Below are positions 35,696-49,500 of a DNA stretch of 64,000 bases, one piece after another. Where the stretch lies: assembly GCA_011009095.1 (NCBI GenBank), contig VTPC01004360.1:102921-166920 (forward strand), in the 5' to 3' direction. Numbering within the stretch: the first letter of the stretch is position 1; the number at the start of each line of letters is the position of its first letter. Origin of the DNA: Ignelater luminosus (Eukaryota > Arthropoda > Insecta > Coleoptera > Elateridae). The notes under the pieces were generated by a model. It was not told where the DNA came from and did not search any database. It saw only the letters and a program-made list of their open reading frames with translations. The position numbers and the translations under genes are program-made.

Positions 35696-36284
35696 CGGGA
35701 TGTCCCGCGACCAGATGACCATAAAGTAAACACCTGTGGTTAGGTAATTTTAAGTTGAAAGTATCTAATGAACATATGCCTCAAGATCGATGGTTACAAA
35801 GTTACAGTCATTTTAAGCTATTATAGATTACCAATCAAAATTGGAAGAAGAAGCACAATTCTTTGGTCACCGCAATCATCTGACATCAGCCTCCATCAGT
35901 ACTATCTTTGGGAACATACACATGAAGTGTCTGAGTGTACGGTAAGCAGAAGAGTCAAGGGTAATAGGGATGAACTTGTTCTAACAATTGTGAATGCTGT
36001 TGCATCTATTTGTGCTGACCGTGGTACTCTTCCAAGAGCTACTTCCTCCATTGCACAAAGAGCTAGAATGTGCGTAGAGACGAGAGAGGAACATTCTGAA
36101 CAGTTTCTGTAATTGCGTTAATTGAACTTAATGTATTAAGGTTTTCTCTTTAAATTAGATAACCTAATAAATAATAGCTTAAAACGTCTGTAACTTCGCA
36201 ACGTTTGATTTTTGAATATATGTTCATTAGACAACCTGGCCAACACGTCTTTAAGCTATGGCCATCTGGTCACAAGATACCCCG
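35696..36284. mobile_element. TA-flanked element with transposase C-terminal remnant
   Basis: Element of 589 bp. Termini CGGGATGTCCCGCGACCAGATG and, inverted, CGGGGTATCTTGTGACCAGATG match at most positions; TA flanks both (35694-35695, 36285-36286). The plus-strand interior is open from about 35768 to 36112 and encodes WSPQSSDISLHQYYLW, then RRVKGNRDELVLTIVNAVAS and AQRARMCVETREEHSEQFL. This is the end of a Tc1/mariner-superfamily transposase, with the usual RSPDITPxDFYLW block decayed. It lacks the N-terminal and most catalytic sequence. Confidence 0.78.
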
Positions 36285-36296
36285 TATTATAGCAAA

Positions 36297-37452
36297 TCAA
36301 CACTGTTTGGATACAAATCTGTGACCTTTAGATGTCACATTAATCTAGCAAATTCCAAACAAGCTAACACAATAAACTCTTTTATGCTTTGGTTTTGAAT
36401 ACCAGTTATACACGATGTAACTCAGGTACTGTAGCAAACTTGGAAGGGTGATTCTTCAGGGGATTTTAAGAAAAAACTTCCCATAAATATGGCTCTGAAA
36501 CCCAACCGTTTCCAAGATACAGAGTATCAAAGTTTTATTTAAAATTCTTTGTTTTTCCAATACTTCAAAAACAAGGTAAGATATCAGACTGAAACTTTCT
36601 ACATGCTTGTTACTCTAACGTAGCTATTATATAACATAGTTTTGTGCTTAATATCCTTATCAAAGGTGGGGATATAGGGGGACAAGCTAACTCATTACCC
36701 TAAGAAGAATTATTACACGATTGAAAACAAAGAATTTTCTATTTTCGAAATCAACAATCAATTTAGAAAACAAAATTGCTTTTACATTTTTTATGTAGGA
36801 TGCGGTATTGTATTACTTGTGCAACTTAGAAGTGTAGTTTTGGTGTTGTGTTAACAAGACAATTTTGGAATTAATAGTATTTAAAATCCGAAAATTGTTT
36901 TTTGACAGAAGATAGCAAACGTACTTACCAGACACAGAGATGTAGGAAAACACAAAAAAGTGTTAGATAATTTCATTTTAGGATCTGAGAAATAGTAAAT
37001 TTGAAATAAGACTTTGATAATCTACACCTCAAAAACCATACATTTGCAGGCATAGGTTCATAAATGAATTTTTAGACTTAAATCCAGTTTTCTATTTTTC
37101 TTTGATACCTACTATGTTATTTTTTGATCACCCTATATAAGTTGTTCAAGTTATTTTTTCTGGAGTAAGACCACAAACCAGTATACCATAATATTGCGGT
37201 TATAATCTTTTTTTTCAGAATGTATAATTCCAGGTCTGTGAATAGATTTTGTTATTTCAAATTCTTATTTATTTTTAATCAATAATGGACGTTTTGTTGC
37301 AGTCAGACTGGCCCTGGGAGGCTAGAAGTCGAGAATCAGTTTGGGGACCAAGTAGGGCTGAAATCTAAAATCCCAACCTTTTACTAAGTTAAACAATAAG
37401 TAAATTAATATTATGTCATCAAAATACCTGCTGAATGGGATTGTATTAGAAT
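36297..37452. other. Intergenic, AT-rich
   Basis: No gene recognised. Some stretches (about 36415-36560, 36890-37160) have the look of old repeats but I cannot define ends. Confidence 0.35.
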
Positions 37453-37460
37453 ATAGAGAT

Positions 37461-38554
37461 CAGCGACTAGAACCAGAACCCAAAAGAACCGGAATCGGTA
37501 CCGGAACTGCTTGAATTTAACGGAACCGGAACCGGAACCGGAACCTTTATTGTGGTCACTGTCAAATTTAGAACCGGAACCGGAACCCTTTCAATTTGCA
37601 GTAGGAACCGATTCTTTTCGGTTCCAACTTTCGGTTCCATGATTCTCATTGTTTCATTCCTTTATAAAATTTGCTATTTGGTGGTTGCGGTGTAGTAGTC
37701 ACTACTTAGTGATGTACTATTTTACCTACATTGGCTCCGAATGCACTGATTCATCGTGTGTTACACCGTTACACCTTACACTAGACCAACTGAATTGACC
37801 AGCACAGCAGAATAAACAAAGCTAACAAGATAGCAACTGCTTCGTGTTCATTGGAACTTGGAAGTTACTGCAAGTTATTTCATTTAGAGGCTATACATTA
37901 CTAGTTATTCGCTAAAAACGCACTGATAAATTGTATATGTTCCAGATTGATTACTTTTCTTAAATATTGTTGAGGTTTCTAAATTTTAGCTTTTTTTTTT
38001 TGCAAATCTGATAATTCAGTTAAATTTATTGCATTAATTGTCACATGTTCTCGGTGATATCCAACATCATGCACAAGTTTTGAATTTGAACAATCTTATT
38101 TGATAATTATTGAAAGTCTAATTTTCCCCCTTTGTAGCATTTTGCTTGCTTGGTATTAATTTTGCATTACTGTCTTCAAGTTTAGAAGTAACTGTAAAAC
38201 AAAACGGAAAACACCAAAATTTTGAACATAATAAGTGAGACAATGATTATCCTATTTAAAGATTGCACCTAACGTTGAAATTGGTGACTGTTGCAGCAAA
38301 CATTTGAATTATGTATGTAATCTTGGTACTCCAATGTATAATAATCTGTTTTAATATATGTATACTAAAAGAGTCGCGAAATTTTATTTTAGCAATTAAA
38401 CATGTTTTTTTATTTGAACCCTTACGGAACCCAAAAAAATTCTGGAACCAGAACCGGAACCTTTACTTTTAAACCACATAGAATCGGAATCGGAACCTAA
38501 ACCTATATTTCTAAAATAAGTAGAACCCTTATTTCAAAAGGGTTCTAGTCCCTG
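37461..38554. mobile_element. hAT-type non-autonomous element with GGAACC subterminal arrays
   Basis: Element of 1,094 bp. Termini CAGCGACTAGAACC and GGTTCTAGTCCCTG are inverse complements with one mismatch. A perfect 8-bp duplication ATAGAGAT flanks it (37453-37460, 38555-38562). Near each end are GGAACC/GGAATC repeats (about 37470-37640 and 38410-38530). No transposase coding. Same architecture as the hAT at 33682-34945 but unrelated sequence. Confidence 0.92.
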
Positions 38555-38637
38555 ATAGAGATCGGGCAACACACATCATTAAGCATCTATCTGGATTGTA
38601 AACAAAGCAGTTTAGTGCCTCTTTTACACATTAATTG

Positions 38638-38875
38638 AATTGAAGCGTTGTTTACAAGAACAACCATAGTCCAAAATTTGGAATTTTGCGGTTGATGATG
38701 AGTTTTATAGTTTGATAGCCACCCTGTCTACAAAAAGAGCCGTAGTATGAATCGACAGTAAACCAGTTTTTGTTTAAATAATTAAATTGAAGCAAGCAAC
38801 GGCAAGTTGTTTTTTTTTAATTTCTCACAAATGTCAAAATGAACTATGGTTGTTCTCGTAAACAACGTTTCAATT
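38638..38875. mobile_element. Small MITE, AATTGAAGCGTTGTTTAC ends
   Basis: About 238 bp with terminal inverted repeats of about 37 bp including GAACAACCATAGT, differing at a few positions. Loop of about 165 bp without coding capacity. No target duplication assigned. Confidence 0.6.
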
Positions 38876-38879
38876 GTTT

Positions 38880-40544
38880 CTTGTAGTGGGTTTCACTTGA
38901 AAGTTTCCAATTTGTGATTTTTATCAACCAACAAATGGTGTTAAATTTTGTAAATATGGCAGAAATAGCAGTCAACAATGCTTCAAGCAGTAGCATTAAA
39001 TCTTCAGATCTGATGACTTGGTAATTTTTTGACTTTTTCCGACGACATAAGTTGTTACAACAATGCTTTTCACTATCATACCAGTTTTTTAATTTCCAAT
39101 AGATGTCGCCCATTCTATGAAAATCAGCATCTTCAAAATATAAATGCATTAGTTAAACTAGATAAATCATAGCATTTATAATTATTAAATTACTATTTGT
39201 GACAAAAGCAAAATATACCAGTTAGGTTAGGTGTTTACTTCACAGGCAACCACATGATGCCTGAGTTCTATTATAATCATTTTCTTGTTGGTTCTATTAA
39301 ATCTTATGAAACTCTATTTCGTTCTTGTAATAATCAAATTTATAATATGTGAATTACAAAAAACACCAACCAATTGTTTTTTCTAAGAGAAACTCGAGAT
39401 TGGAAAACAGTGTATGTGGAAGAGATATGAACATCCACATAAATAGAAGCAGATTTCAATTCAGTGAGTTTTAAATGAAAGAAATGATAAAAATTTAAAC
39501 AAAAATGTTTATTCAACAATAATGTTGTACTTTTTTTTTCAACAATTATAAAGAAAATTAACAGTTCTATATAATACAAATTATCACATTGATAAAGAAA
39601 AACGATAATTTGTAAATGAATAAAAAGAGAATAAACCATTATTTACAATATTGTTTTATAAAACACACTTAAACCTAAGCAACTTTTTAACTTCTGTGTA
39701 TGTTTTTAAAAACCAAACAATTTCCATCTTCATTTAACAGTAATTCACAAACATAATATCAGCATAATAGTATTAATTGTTTTGCTAAATATGACTCTTT
39801 TTTTTACTGCAAATCAAACTAGAAGTTGATTGTTGTTCTTCTAATAATTTCTAGCCATACAGCTCTTGAATCCTCCTATTGCATAAAATTAGTAATTAAC
39901 AGAAAGAACAAAATAAAACTTAAACAAAGAAAATCTTGCCTCATTGTGTGTATTTATAACAAACTTAAACATATTAACATAAATTAATTAATTGTACTTG
40001 GGGAATAATAAATGTGACATCTGGTTATTATAATTTTGCACTTATCAAAATCAAAAGCACCACTTATATTTACACAAAACATGGTTTACAAATATAAACA
40101 TTGCAAGTTGTCTAAAATTAAAAAATGAATAATCATACACAGTACGCAGGCATACACAACTCATTTAATGTAGAGTAACAAATATTTGTTTTATATAATA
40201 ACTAAATAATAATATTATATATATATATATATAATATATATAATATATACAAACAATTGAACTAAAAATTAATATATATCACATCACATAATAGATTTGA
40301 CACATGAGAATGCTTTTTAAAGTTTTAATTTGTAAAATTAATCTAATTATTAATATTTTATTATTTATAAGCTATAATAATAGTCATATAATTATTATAA
40401 ATCTTTCTTTCTATAACATTAAAATGTTTATATAAAATGTATAGTATATACCTTTTCGTTATAATAAATCGTTTTTTTACTCAGTCTTGCTTGCAATTCA
40501 CAAAGAAATAGAATAAAAATTAATATTATTTCGCTATTAACAAC
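38880..40544 (-). other. Downstream of schnurri: 3' UTR candidate and intergenic
   Basis: Follows the schnurri stop codon. A candidate AATAAA on the minus strand lies at 40357-40362 (183 nt past the stop), with another near 39508. An AT dinucleotide microsatellite is at about 40203-40250. Open frames at 38844-39149 and 39340-39639 resemble nothing known. Confidence 0.45.
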
Positions 40545-43500
40545 TTAACTATTATCTGATGTATCTGTACTGCTTAATGATACTTCTAGCTGATTTAATT
40601 TACTTGGATCATTTATGAATACTTTTCTTGCTAGCGCCTGTAATAAAAAACAAGCAAATAAGATATATGTAAAGAATAAACACATTGTATTATGTATTAT
40701 ATAACAAGTACATATTTGATAGGAGCTATATTTACACGAGAGTTTTCAATATAATTTTATTTAATGTTTTCTAAGTTTGTTAACCTGATTGGAAAAAAAC
40801 ATGAGGAGATAATCAACCTCTCAACTTTGCTTTTCCAAGTTTGATGAACATGAACAGAACTACGACCTTTGATTGATATTTGATACTTTATTAATAAAAA
40901 TCTGTTTCTAATATTTAAATTCACAAATTTCTAGATGGGAATATAGAAAATGTCATTTCCTGACATTTTATTTTAAACATTTGAAAATCAATGTCAATAT
41001 AAAATAATAATATCTATTTCACATAAAGAGATACATGCACCATAGATTTATTTTTAATCAACGACAACATGCACCTACTTGAAATGTATGTTGAAAAAAG
41101 AGATTAGCATTCCATTTAAGTAGAAGGTGTACGACAAGGATAACAGTAGAAACAGTAGACGTGATTGCACCTAAATTTGAGCTATGTTTCGAAAATGTCA
41201 AATGTATTTGAATCTTCAAATTGACATTTGTTTACATTTAAACAGCAAAAACAGTTCTTTGAAGAATTATAATTAAACAATTTTCTGTTTATTAGTTTTA
41301 AGGTAAGTAGTAAGATTAATAAAAGTTAATTGTAAAATGAATTTATATGTACTTTTTAAAAGTTATTTTCAGTTATTGTTTGTCTGTCAATCTATCGTCA
41401 CTAAAATAGGATGGGTAAAAAGTTTTTAGTTGGGCCGGTTATTGATTTGAAGCATCTGGATCACACGAGTAACGCATGTATCTCTTTACATGAAATAGAT
41501 ATTATACTAAGCAGCAACTATTTTTTTTTTTTATTTAAATCGGTAACTGCATTAAAGCAATTCAAGAAAAACAGTTCTCCAGTTGTCATTGGCCTTTTTG
41601 CATTTCTACATGTAATTGAACATGTTGAATCACAAATCAAACCGGTAAAAATGACAAGACCTGATTGACCCATTCAGAGATATTAGGTCTTATGAAAATG
41701 TACAACTAAAACACCCTCAGCATGTCAGTCAGGTTTCCCACGTCACTTTTAAAGGTCAGATTCATTCTCAGTTATAGTTATGTATAAAGCTGCAAAAAGC
41801 ATAACAACTAACAATTCTTTTCTCCAAAGTTACGTGGTCAGCTTTGATATACAGTAAGGGTAATAAAGTAGTGTCAACTTTCAAGGTTGTGCAAATTGCA
41901 CACAAGAGTAAATGAGAGAGTATCTGAGCAACAAGGCTGCCACTTCTTGGCTTCTTAAGAAGTACACTCAACAGAGAAAATATTTCGAGTCTTGAAAATT
42001 TATATTTATACAATGCACAAAGTGAGTTTTAGAAATTTAACTCATTGTACCTTCTTATTTAATTTAGTAACACTTAGTCATTTATTTTCTAAACAATAAT
42101 TATTAGCAATTAAAAAAAACAGTGGCATTAATATTATCATTGCAGTTTAGTTTCTCTCTAAACCAAATATTTCTATAAATAAACATTTTTAAAAAACAAA
42201 ACTTTTTTTATTCAATATAACAATGATAAATGAAAAAATCAAAAATGCTTCACTGCACTTTCAATGTAACGAGTCAATTATAAACTTTCTAAATGTGATT
42301 AGAATTTTTTAGTGATAACTACTAACAGAATACTAAAACATATTTAAAATAAGATTCATTGTAATATTGTAAATACCAACCTTTAAACTTTCCAAGCATT
42401 GGTCCCCATCAGTTGTATTAATTTCGGTAAGTAAACTGTTAGCCCTTTCGAGCTCTGCATACAAACCAAACGGGATTTTGGCAAGGCATTCCAACTTCAT
42501 GATGTGCATTTTTGAACGCAAATGTTTTGCTAAATGGCCATGTATTCTAAAAGCTATGTTGCAATCAGAACATTTGAAAGGTCGTGGTTCCGATGACGAT
42601 AATAAAGGGGATGATGATAACTATAACAGAACAAAAATTAAAAAAAGATTTAACAAAAATTGATTCAAAACTACCTTATTATGATGACTAGCACTTCTTT
42701 CATGTTTTTGTAAATGCCCCTTGGTTCTAAAACTAACTGAACATGGATCACATCGAAAAGGTCTTTCTAAGTAATGAATATTCATATGTAATCTGTAAAA
42801 CAAGAAAATGTGATAAAATCAATACTTAAATGCTCATAAAGGCTGTTTGATATGATATATTTTATACAAATGTATGATTATTAAAATATTTTTCTTGAAG
42901 TAATACCAGTCAGTGAAGCGAGGTGAAATTAGCACAGTTCTGTGCAAGTTGTTCTGTTATGTAAACTATATCTATAAAATATTTTCAAACATCAAACCAG
43001 AACATCAGATATTTTGTTGATTTGAGAGTAGCAATGTGAGATATTAACGTTATATACCTTTTGGCAATTTTACATAAGTGAAGTATTTTGTCACAGAGCC
43101 ATCTAGTGATGACATTGATTAAAAATAAAATGAACAGAAAAACAATATCCACAATTTTTCAAACTTTATAAATGAGAATCGAAAAGCCTACTTTCTAATA
43201 AGGTCAACAAAAAAGCTTTTCTACAACTTTTTTGTGTTTTCAACATTAATGGTTTTTATCAACAGAATATTTCTATTTAAAAAAATGTTCTTTGAATATG
43301 TTAAATTTTATGTAATAACAGCTTTTAAAAATAAAAATTTGATGCAAATTTACTTACCTTAACTGCGAGGGTTTACTAAAATTTTTAGCACAAATAGTAC
43401 AACTTTTATTTTCTTCAGGTTTAACAATTAATTCATTAACATCTTTAGTTGCCGTTATAAAATTATTGGTCTCTCTGATACCATCGTTGGTTTGAAATTC

Positions 43501-46500
43501 ATGCTTTGTAGCTAATTTTAAATATTCCGACGCCACACTTTTAGCTAATGTATTTTTTTCTAGTTTCACTTGTTTAGTAGCAACATCTGCTAAAGTTTCC
43601 ATGGCACTATTGTCATAATCCATTGGCGAAAAACTTTGTGGAACTTCAGTAAAAGTTGTTATTATTGTAGAAGGATGATTTTCTTGAATAACATAATTAA
43701 TATCAACTGATTGTTGTGGAGATGTTGCTTTTAAATTAATTGCATTATCACTTTCTCTATTATATTCACTAACTTCATAAGGTGGTGTTCCATTATGTTT
43801 ATAATTATTTTCATCAATAAAATTTGATTTTTCTACTATCAGATTTCTTGATGTATTTCGTACTACAGTGTCAGGGTGAGGAAGTGTTCTTGTTTCAATT
43901 AAATGTGTACGAAATTCATTTTCTTTCGTAGTTGAAGCACCATTATACCTTAAAATGTTCGCTTCTGGGCTAACACTTTTTTCTTCTAAAGAAGGCATAG
44001 ATAAATCCATTGCTTCTGACTCAGAATTAATTCGTTGCATCTTCGTACTACTTGCAACTTCTACTTCTTGTACTTTTCGTTTCCTAATGTCACTATGCAT
44101 GATACTACTGTTATAAGGAACATTATTAAGAACAACTCTATCATTTATTTTAACAACAGGGGGCTGCTGCTTTATCGGCGAAATGTGTGAAGGTTCATCA
44201 TGACCCTTATATTGTTCTAAATAACTGGGATCATACGTTATTGTAATTGGAATTACTCTTCTACTTTCTACTACCTTTGGTGATAAAACTTCTGTAGGAT
44301 GCTTTTGTATAATATTAAATCTTTGTTCTATCTTATTACTTTCAGATGAATGTGTGACACATTCATAATTTGATGTATTAGAACTAGCAATTACAGGACT
44401 AACAACAACCGCATCTTTGTTTTTATTTTTTTCTGTATCTTGAACTACATCTGATGTGTAAGGATATGTTAAAGGTCTATTGGTATTTGTTTTACCTAAA
44501 AACTGTTGCAGATTTTGAATTTCTTTAGAGGATAAATCGGCACTAGTCGAAGGCGTTTCAGATATAATTTTTGAGGCATTAAAATTCAATGTTACTTGTT
44601 GATCTAATATTTTGTTTTTGGCGAAATTTGTATTATTCACTTGGGTTACTTGTTCATTATTCATAAAACTTGTAGCCGAACTTTCTACAGGATTTATTCC
44701 TAAAGAGCAAACAGGATTTGAATTTGTGGAAAAACTATCTGTAGGAGAATTTGATGATACATTTGATGTTGTCTTTTGTGATAACGATAATAAGCCATAT
44801 GCTGCTTCATGTTCCTGTTGTCTAGTTGATTCATCTACAAATAAAGCAAATATGAGGATCTAGTTTATTTTAAGGGCTAAATATTTAAGACTTACCACTA
44901 CTATCCATACCGCTATCGTCTGTATCTGATTCTGAGCTTTGAGTACCACTTTGTTGAGTGGATGAACTACTTGAACTGCTACTCGCTGCATAATTTTTTG
45001 TATGTGCTTTGCTTTTCATATGTTTTGTGAGATTACCTTTAGTTTTAAAACTGTAAATAAAAGAAAAAAATACATTAACATAGTAAGAACAAATAAAAAG
45101 TAGATATTTTTAATTAAAAAAGTATAAACAAGAATAAATATTAACATTTTGACCTTTCCAAAATACATTTTTGTACTGAATCGCTGGGAGTGTTTGTGTT
45201 TGCAGAAATAATAATAAACTTAATTCAATGACTAGTCTTCCTGTTAAATTTAAAAATAGTTTGATGCAGACTTTCCATTAAACGTGATTGTAAGCTAGTG
45301 TTAGATCTAGACCTACTCTAGTTGTTCTCTATTGGATTAATGTCCTTCCCTTCCTTCAGAAAAGGGCCGATGCATACTTTGACCTTTATGTCTGTATTAA
45401 CTAACTTAATTTGGCTAGAATGTTTAAACTTAGACTAGATCTACATGCAATTTTCATGTCTAGAATTACTCTGCTTTGTAACAAAATGGAAAGGGTTGAT
45501 AAAGAAAACAAAATATTCTTCTGATAAGAACTTACATAGATATATAAAAAACTATTACTTTGTTTCTGACTTAATCAATAATTTGCATAATTAACGTTAC
45601 AATTTCAATTGAAGGTTGTTGGCATAAAACCTCGAACAAGTAATAATAAAGTAACCTACTTAAAGTCTTAAATGATTATCATACTGATAAATAAAATATG
45701 AAGGAATTATTTTATCATTACGTATAACACAATTGTTCATTTCCATTAGATAAACTGTAGAGGTCAAATTTGGTATTTGCTGTCATTTTACAAACATAAA
45801 TTTGTTATATTGTACGATCACAACTAAGAATCTTTATAAAACAATGGCTTTATTACCAATTTGACTTATAATACTCACCTAAAATTACAATGACTGCATG
45901 TGAATGGTCTATCGTTAGTGTGGGTTCGTATGTGTTTTTTCAGCATTGATGGTTTTTTGCAACGAATTCCGCATTGATCGCATACATAACGTCCTCTACC
46001 TAATAATGAGTAATGTAAATATTACATTTTCACACTGTATAAATAAGACATTTAAACATTGCATGGCATAAATAATATACATACCTCTACCACGTACATA
46101 AGTATAATCTTCATTTGATTCGTAACCTCCTAAAATGGAATTTTGTTTTTGATTTTCTTCCCCTTTTACAGATGATGTCTCAGTGACGATAAACTAGAAA
46201 TTAAAATAAATGTTAAATTTGGTTATCTTAATGGAATTTTCTTTTCATTAATGTAAACTTTCCAAACAAAAACATAGAAATTCTGAATATAAGGATTCTA
46301 CAATCAAAGTCCAATTTATCCATGATCTTTTTATTTTCTTTTGGTGGGCTTTTTCTATAATATCTGATAACATCAAAGATTTTTTTAAAATAAAATCCAT
46401 CTTTAACTATAACACAAAAAGGTGGTATAATAGTTCAGAGAACATCTGACAATGGTTTAAGCAATAAAAAAACTGAAACATGTAGTGTGAACAAATAAAA

Positions 46501-49500
46501 GGCTGGGTAGACAAAGGCAGATTTCATTTTTTAAAAAATCCCTAATATTATCACATAAGAATTCTAATTAAAATTGGAAAATAGAGCGTCATTAATAACC
46601 ACATTAGGTAATCTTATTTTTGAGTAACATGTAAAATTTCCATCTTTCTTGATTTAATGAGTTTATAATGAAACAGCTTAAATTAGGAAGAAAATACAAA
46701 TAATATACCTATCTAGTATTTCAGTCTAACAAAATAAGTGAACAAAAAACAACACACCCACACACAGAGAGAGAGAGAGAGAGAGAAAGGGGGGTGACTG
46801 TTGTGTTGTAACCCTTAAACAACGATATCAAGAATCTTCATAAACATTTGGGAACTTTACTTACAAATGTAGAAATTGAAGGAGAAAAAATTATCACTTG
46901 AAAATACAGATTTCATTATTTTATAATAATTTACATTAGAAATCAAGGAATTCTCTTGCTGATAATTAATAGAGGGATTTCTCAGAAAAACCTCATTAGT
47001 CCAATTTTATCAAAATGCAGTTTATGCTGAATTGTATTTTTAAATAACTATTGACTACTAGAAACAATATTGATAGATATTTGTACACATAAAACAAATT
47101 TTCTGAATAAAACATGCCAAATCGAGCTAGTTTTAACCGTTTATCTAAAACTTTAATTTTTAGACCAATAAGGTTTTTCCAAAAAACTCCTCAATTGTCA
47201 AGACAGTTTTGAAGGCTAGTGAACTGAATTGTCATTACAAGTTAATTTTTAATAACAATCCCAAATTAGTATTGACAATGGTGACCAACATACGAACATA
47301 ATATAATTTTAGTTTTTTAAGTATTAGGTTACAGTTTGTACCTTAAAGCAACACATTAAATAACGTTTACAAATGAAAGTTTCGTTTTGTTTTCAGACAA
47401 ATTCTTCATTTATAAACTTCAATTAACATACGATGTTAAGTTACGAAATTCAATCGATTATAATAAGGGAAAAATGCAATCACAAGAACAGGTTAATCTT
47501 CTGCTGAATTCCACTATGTGGAACTTCATGTTGAAATGTACGCAAATAACCTATAATACCTTTCACAGTATTCTATTATTTACAGACTTTGGCACTACTA
47601 TACCAATACCAATTGTAGTAGGCTTTGACATGATTTGCCATTTTCTGAGTTTTTAAAATAAGTATATACAGTGTGTCCAAGATAAGGATGCACAGCATGG
47701 GGATCTTGGAAACGGTAAGAGATACAGGATCAGTTAAATGGGATGAAAGTTGGCTAGTTATGGAACCTTTTTGTTGGCGTTTGCAAAATCTAGATATCTT
47801 GGATAGTTTCAGAGATACTTAAAAAAAAGTAGATTTCTCGATTTTCGTTATTATTTTTTCTTTTATTTATTTGAAGAGATATCGGAAAACTAAAACCACT
47901 TTTCCATTGCCACTTTTTGTTCTCTATTAGAATACGCTAACAAAATTCCTGTACAACGTTTCGGCTTGGAGTAACAATCATCAACCTCATTTTTTTTAAA
48001 TAGGCAGGAAAACAGTTGAAAATTGTTTTGGATAGCTTTTGTTGTCACGATTCTAATAATGTGAACATGATAGGGTTGTTTTGATTTTTTATGCTATAAA
48101 TTAATGCATTCTGCAGTACCCTGGCCTGCACGATCACCTGATCTAACACCGTTAGATTTCTTTACTCTGGGGTTATGTCAAGAATCATGTGCTCAACCAA
48201 AATTTTGAAGATGAACAGCAATTATTACAGTTGGTCACAGCAGCGTTCGACACAAAAAAATCAAAACCAAAATAATCCTATCATGTTTACATCATTAGAA
48301 TCGTGACAACAAGAGCTATTCAAAACAATTTTCAATTGTTTTTCCGCCTATTTAAAAAAATGAGGTTGATGATGGTTACTCGAAACCGAAACATTGTACA
48401 GGAATTTTGTTAGTGTATTTTAATATTTACCCGATCCTGTATCTCTTACCGTTTCCAAGATCCCCATGCTGTGCATCCTTATCTTGGACACACTGTATAT
48501 ATTATATTAATATAATTTGCAGAATTAAGTGTGCTATGGTTTTTTTTTAAAAAAAATAGCAACTAGAAAAGAGAAACAAAAAGCTTCCCATGAATTGTTG
48601 CAGTATTTTAAGTCAGTCTGAGTGGTATTTGCATAGTAGCAAAAGCAAAAGTCAACTGAACTGGCTCAGTGTTAAAATACAGCAAACGTTGCCATATCGT
48701 GTGGGGTACATTCATAAGCAATTCATTTAGGAAATCATTCACAAACGTCTTCTGTGTATAAGGATGAGGTATTTAGAAGCTTATTAAGAGTAGTTGTATA
48801 TAAGTATTTAGCATGTCTGACAGTGTTTACATCTCTACTTCTAACAAACTAGATAGATACTCTTAATAGATTTTTGTTTTAGATTCTATTTCGAAAAATT
48901 TTTGATAGTTAATAAGAGGTTATGTTAATATTAGTTTTGTTTATATCATTTGTGCTTTTGCTAGCAATACCAATTACAACAGATTTCAATCTGCATTCCT
49001 AAAAATTCTATACAAGGTAAGAAATTATTTCATTTTTTTTTTAAATAGATTTTAAATGATCCTTGACAGAAACTGTAGTAAATAAAATTTTGATTTTCTA
49101 ATTTTTATGGTTCCATGCATTTGAAGTGTTCATTAACATAGTATTTGTGCAATATTTAATGTGAAAGCACATAGACTTTGTAAAATAAAAATTAAAGTTA
49201 TGATTGCTGTTTTTTTTTGTGGCTGAGATTTTAGGTTGCGGTTCTCTTGGACCTCGTTGCTTCAACTTCTGTGGTCATTTTGCCGTCAACTATATAGTCA
49301 AATGCAATCTGGGGTGACTGATCATAGACTACTATTAATTTTTCCTTGCAATATGACATTTTTCATTATAAAGTTATAATTCTTTTAATATGTTTAGAGA
49401 TCTGATTATTTCAAATTCTGTTTTACTTCCAGTCAATGTCAAGTATCATCCAACTGCAAATTTTACTTATTTTAGGTTATGTTTATAGTGTAAATCTTCG

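Noticed and set aside
37467..37649. 60-codon frame rich in VPVPVPVP
   Set aside because: Translation of the GGAACC subterminal array of a hAT element.
38844..39149. 101-codon minus-strand frame, possibly a short protein
   Set aside because: Its 3' end overlaps the MITE terminus at 38638-38875 and I see no domain or exon signals.
46751..46795. GA/CA-rich run as a possible functional element
   Set aside because: Ordinary microsatellite in a large intron.
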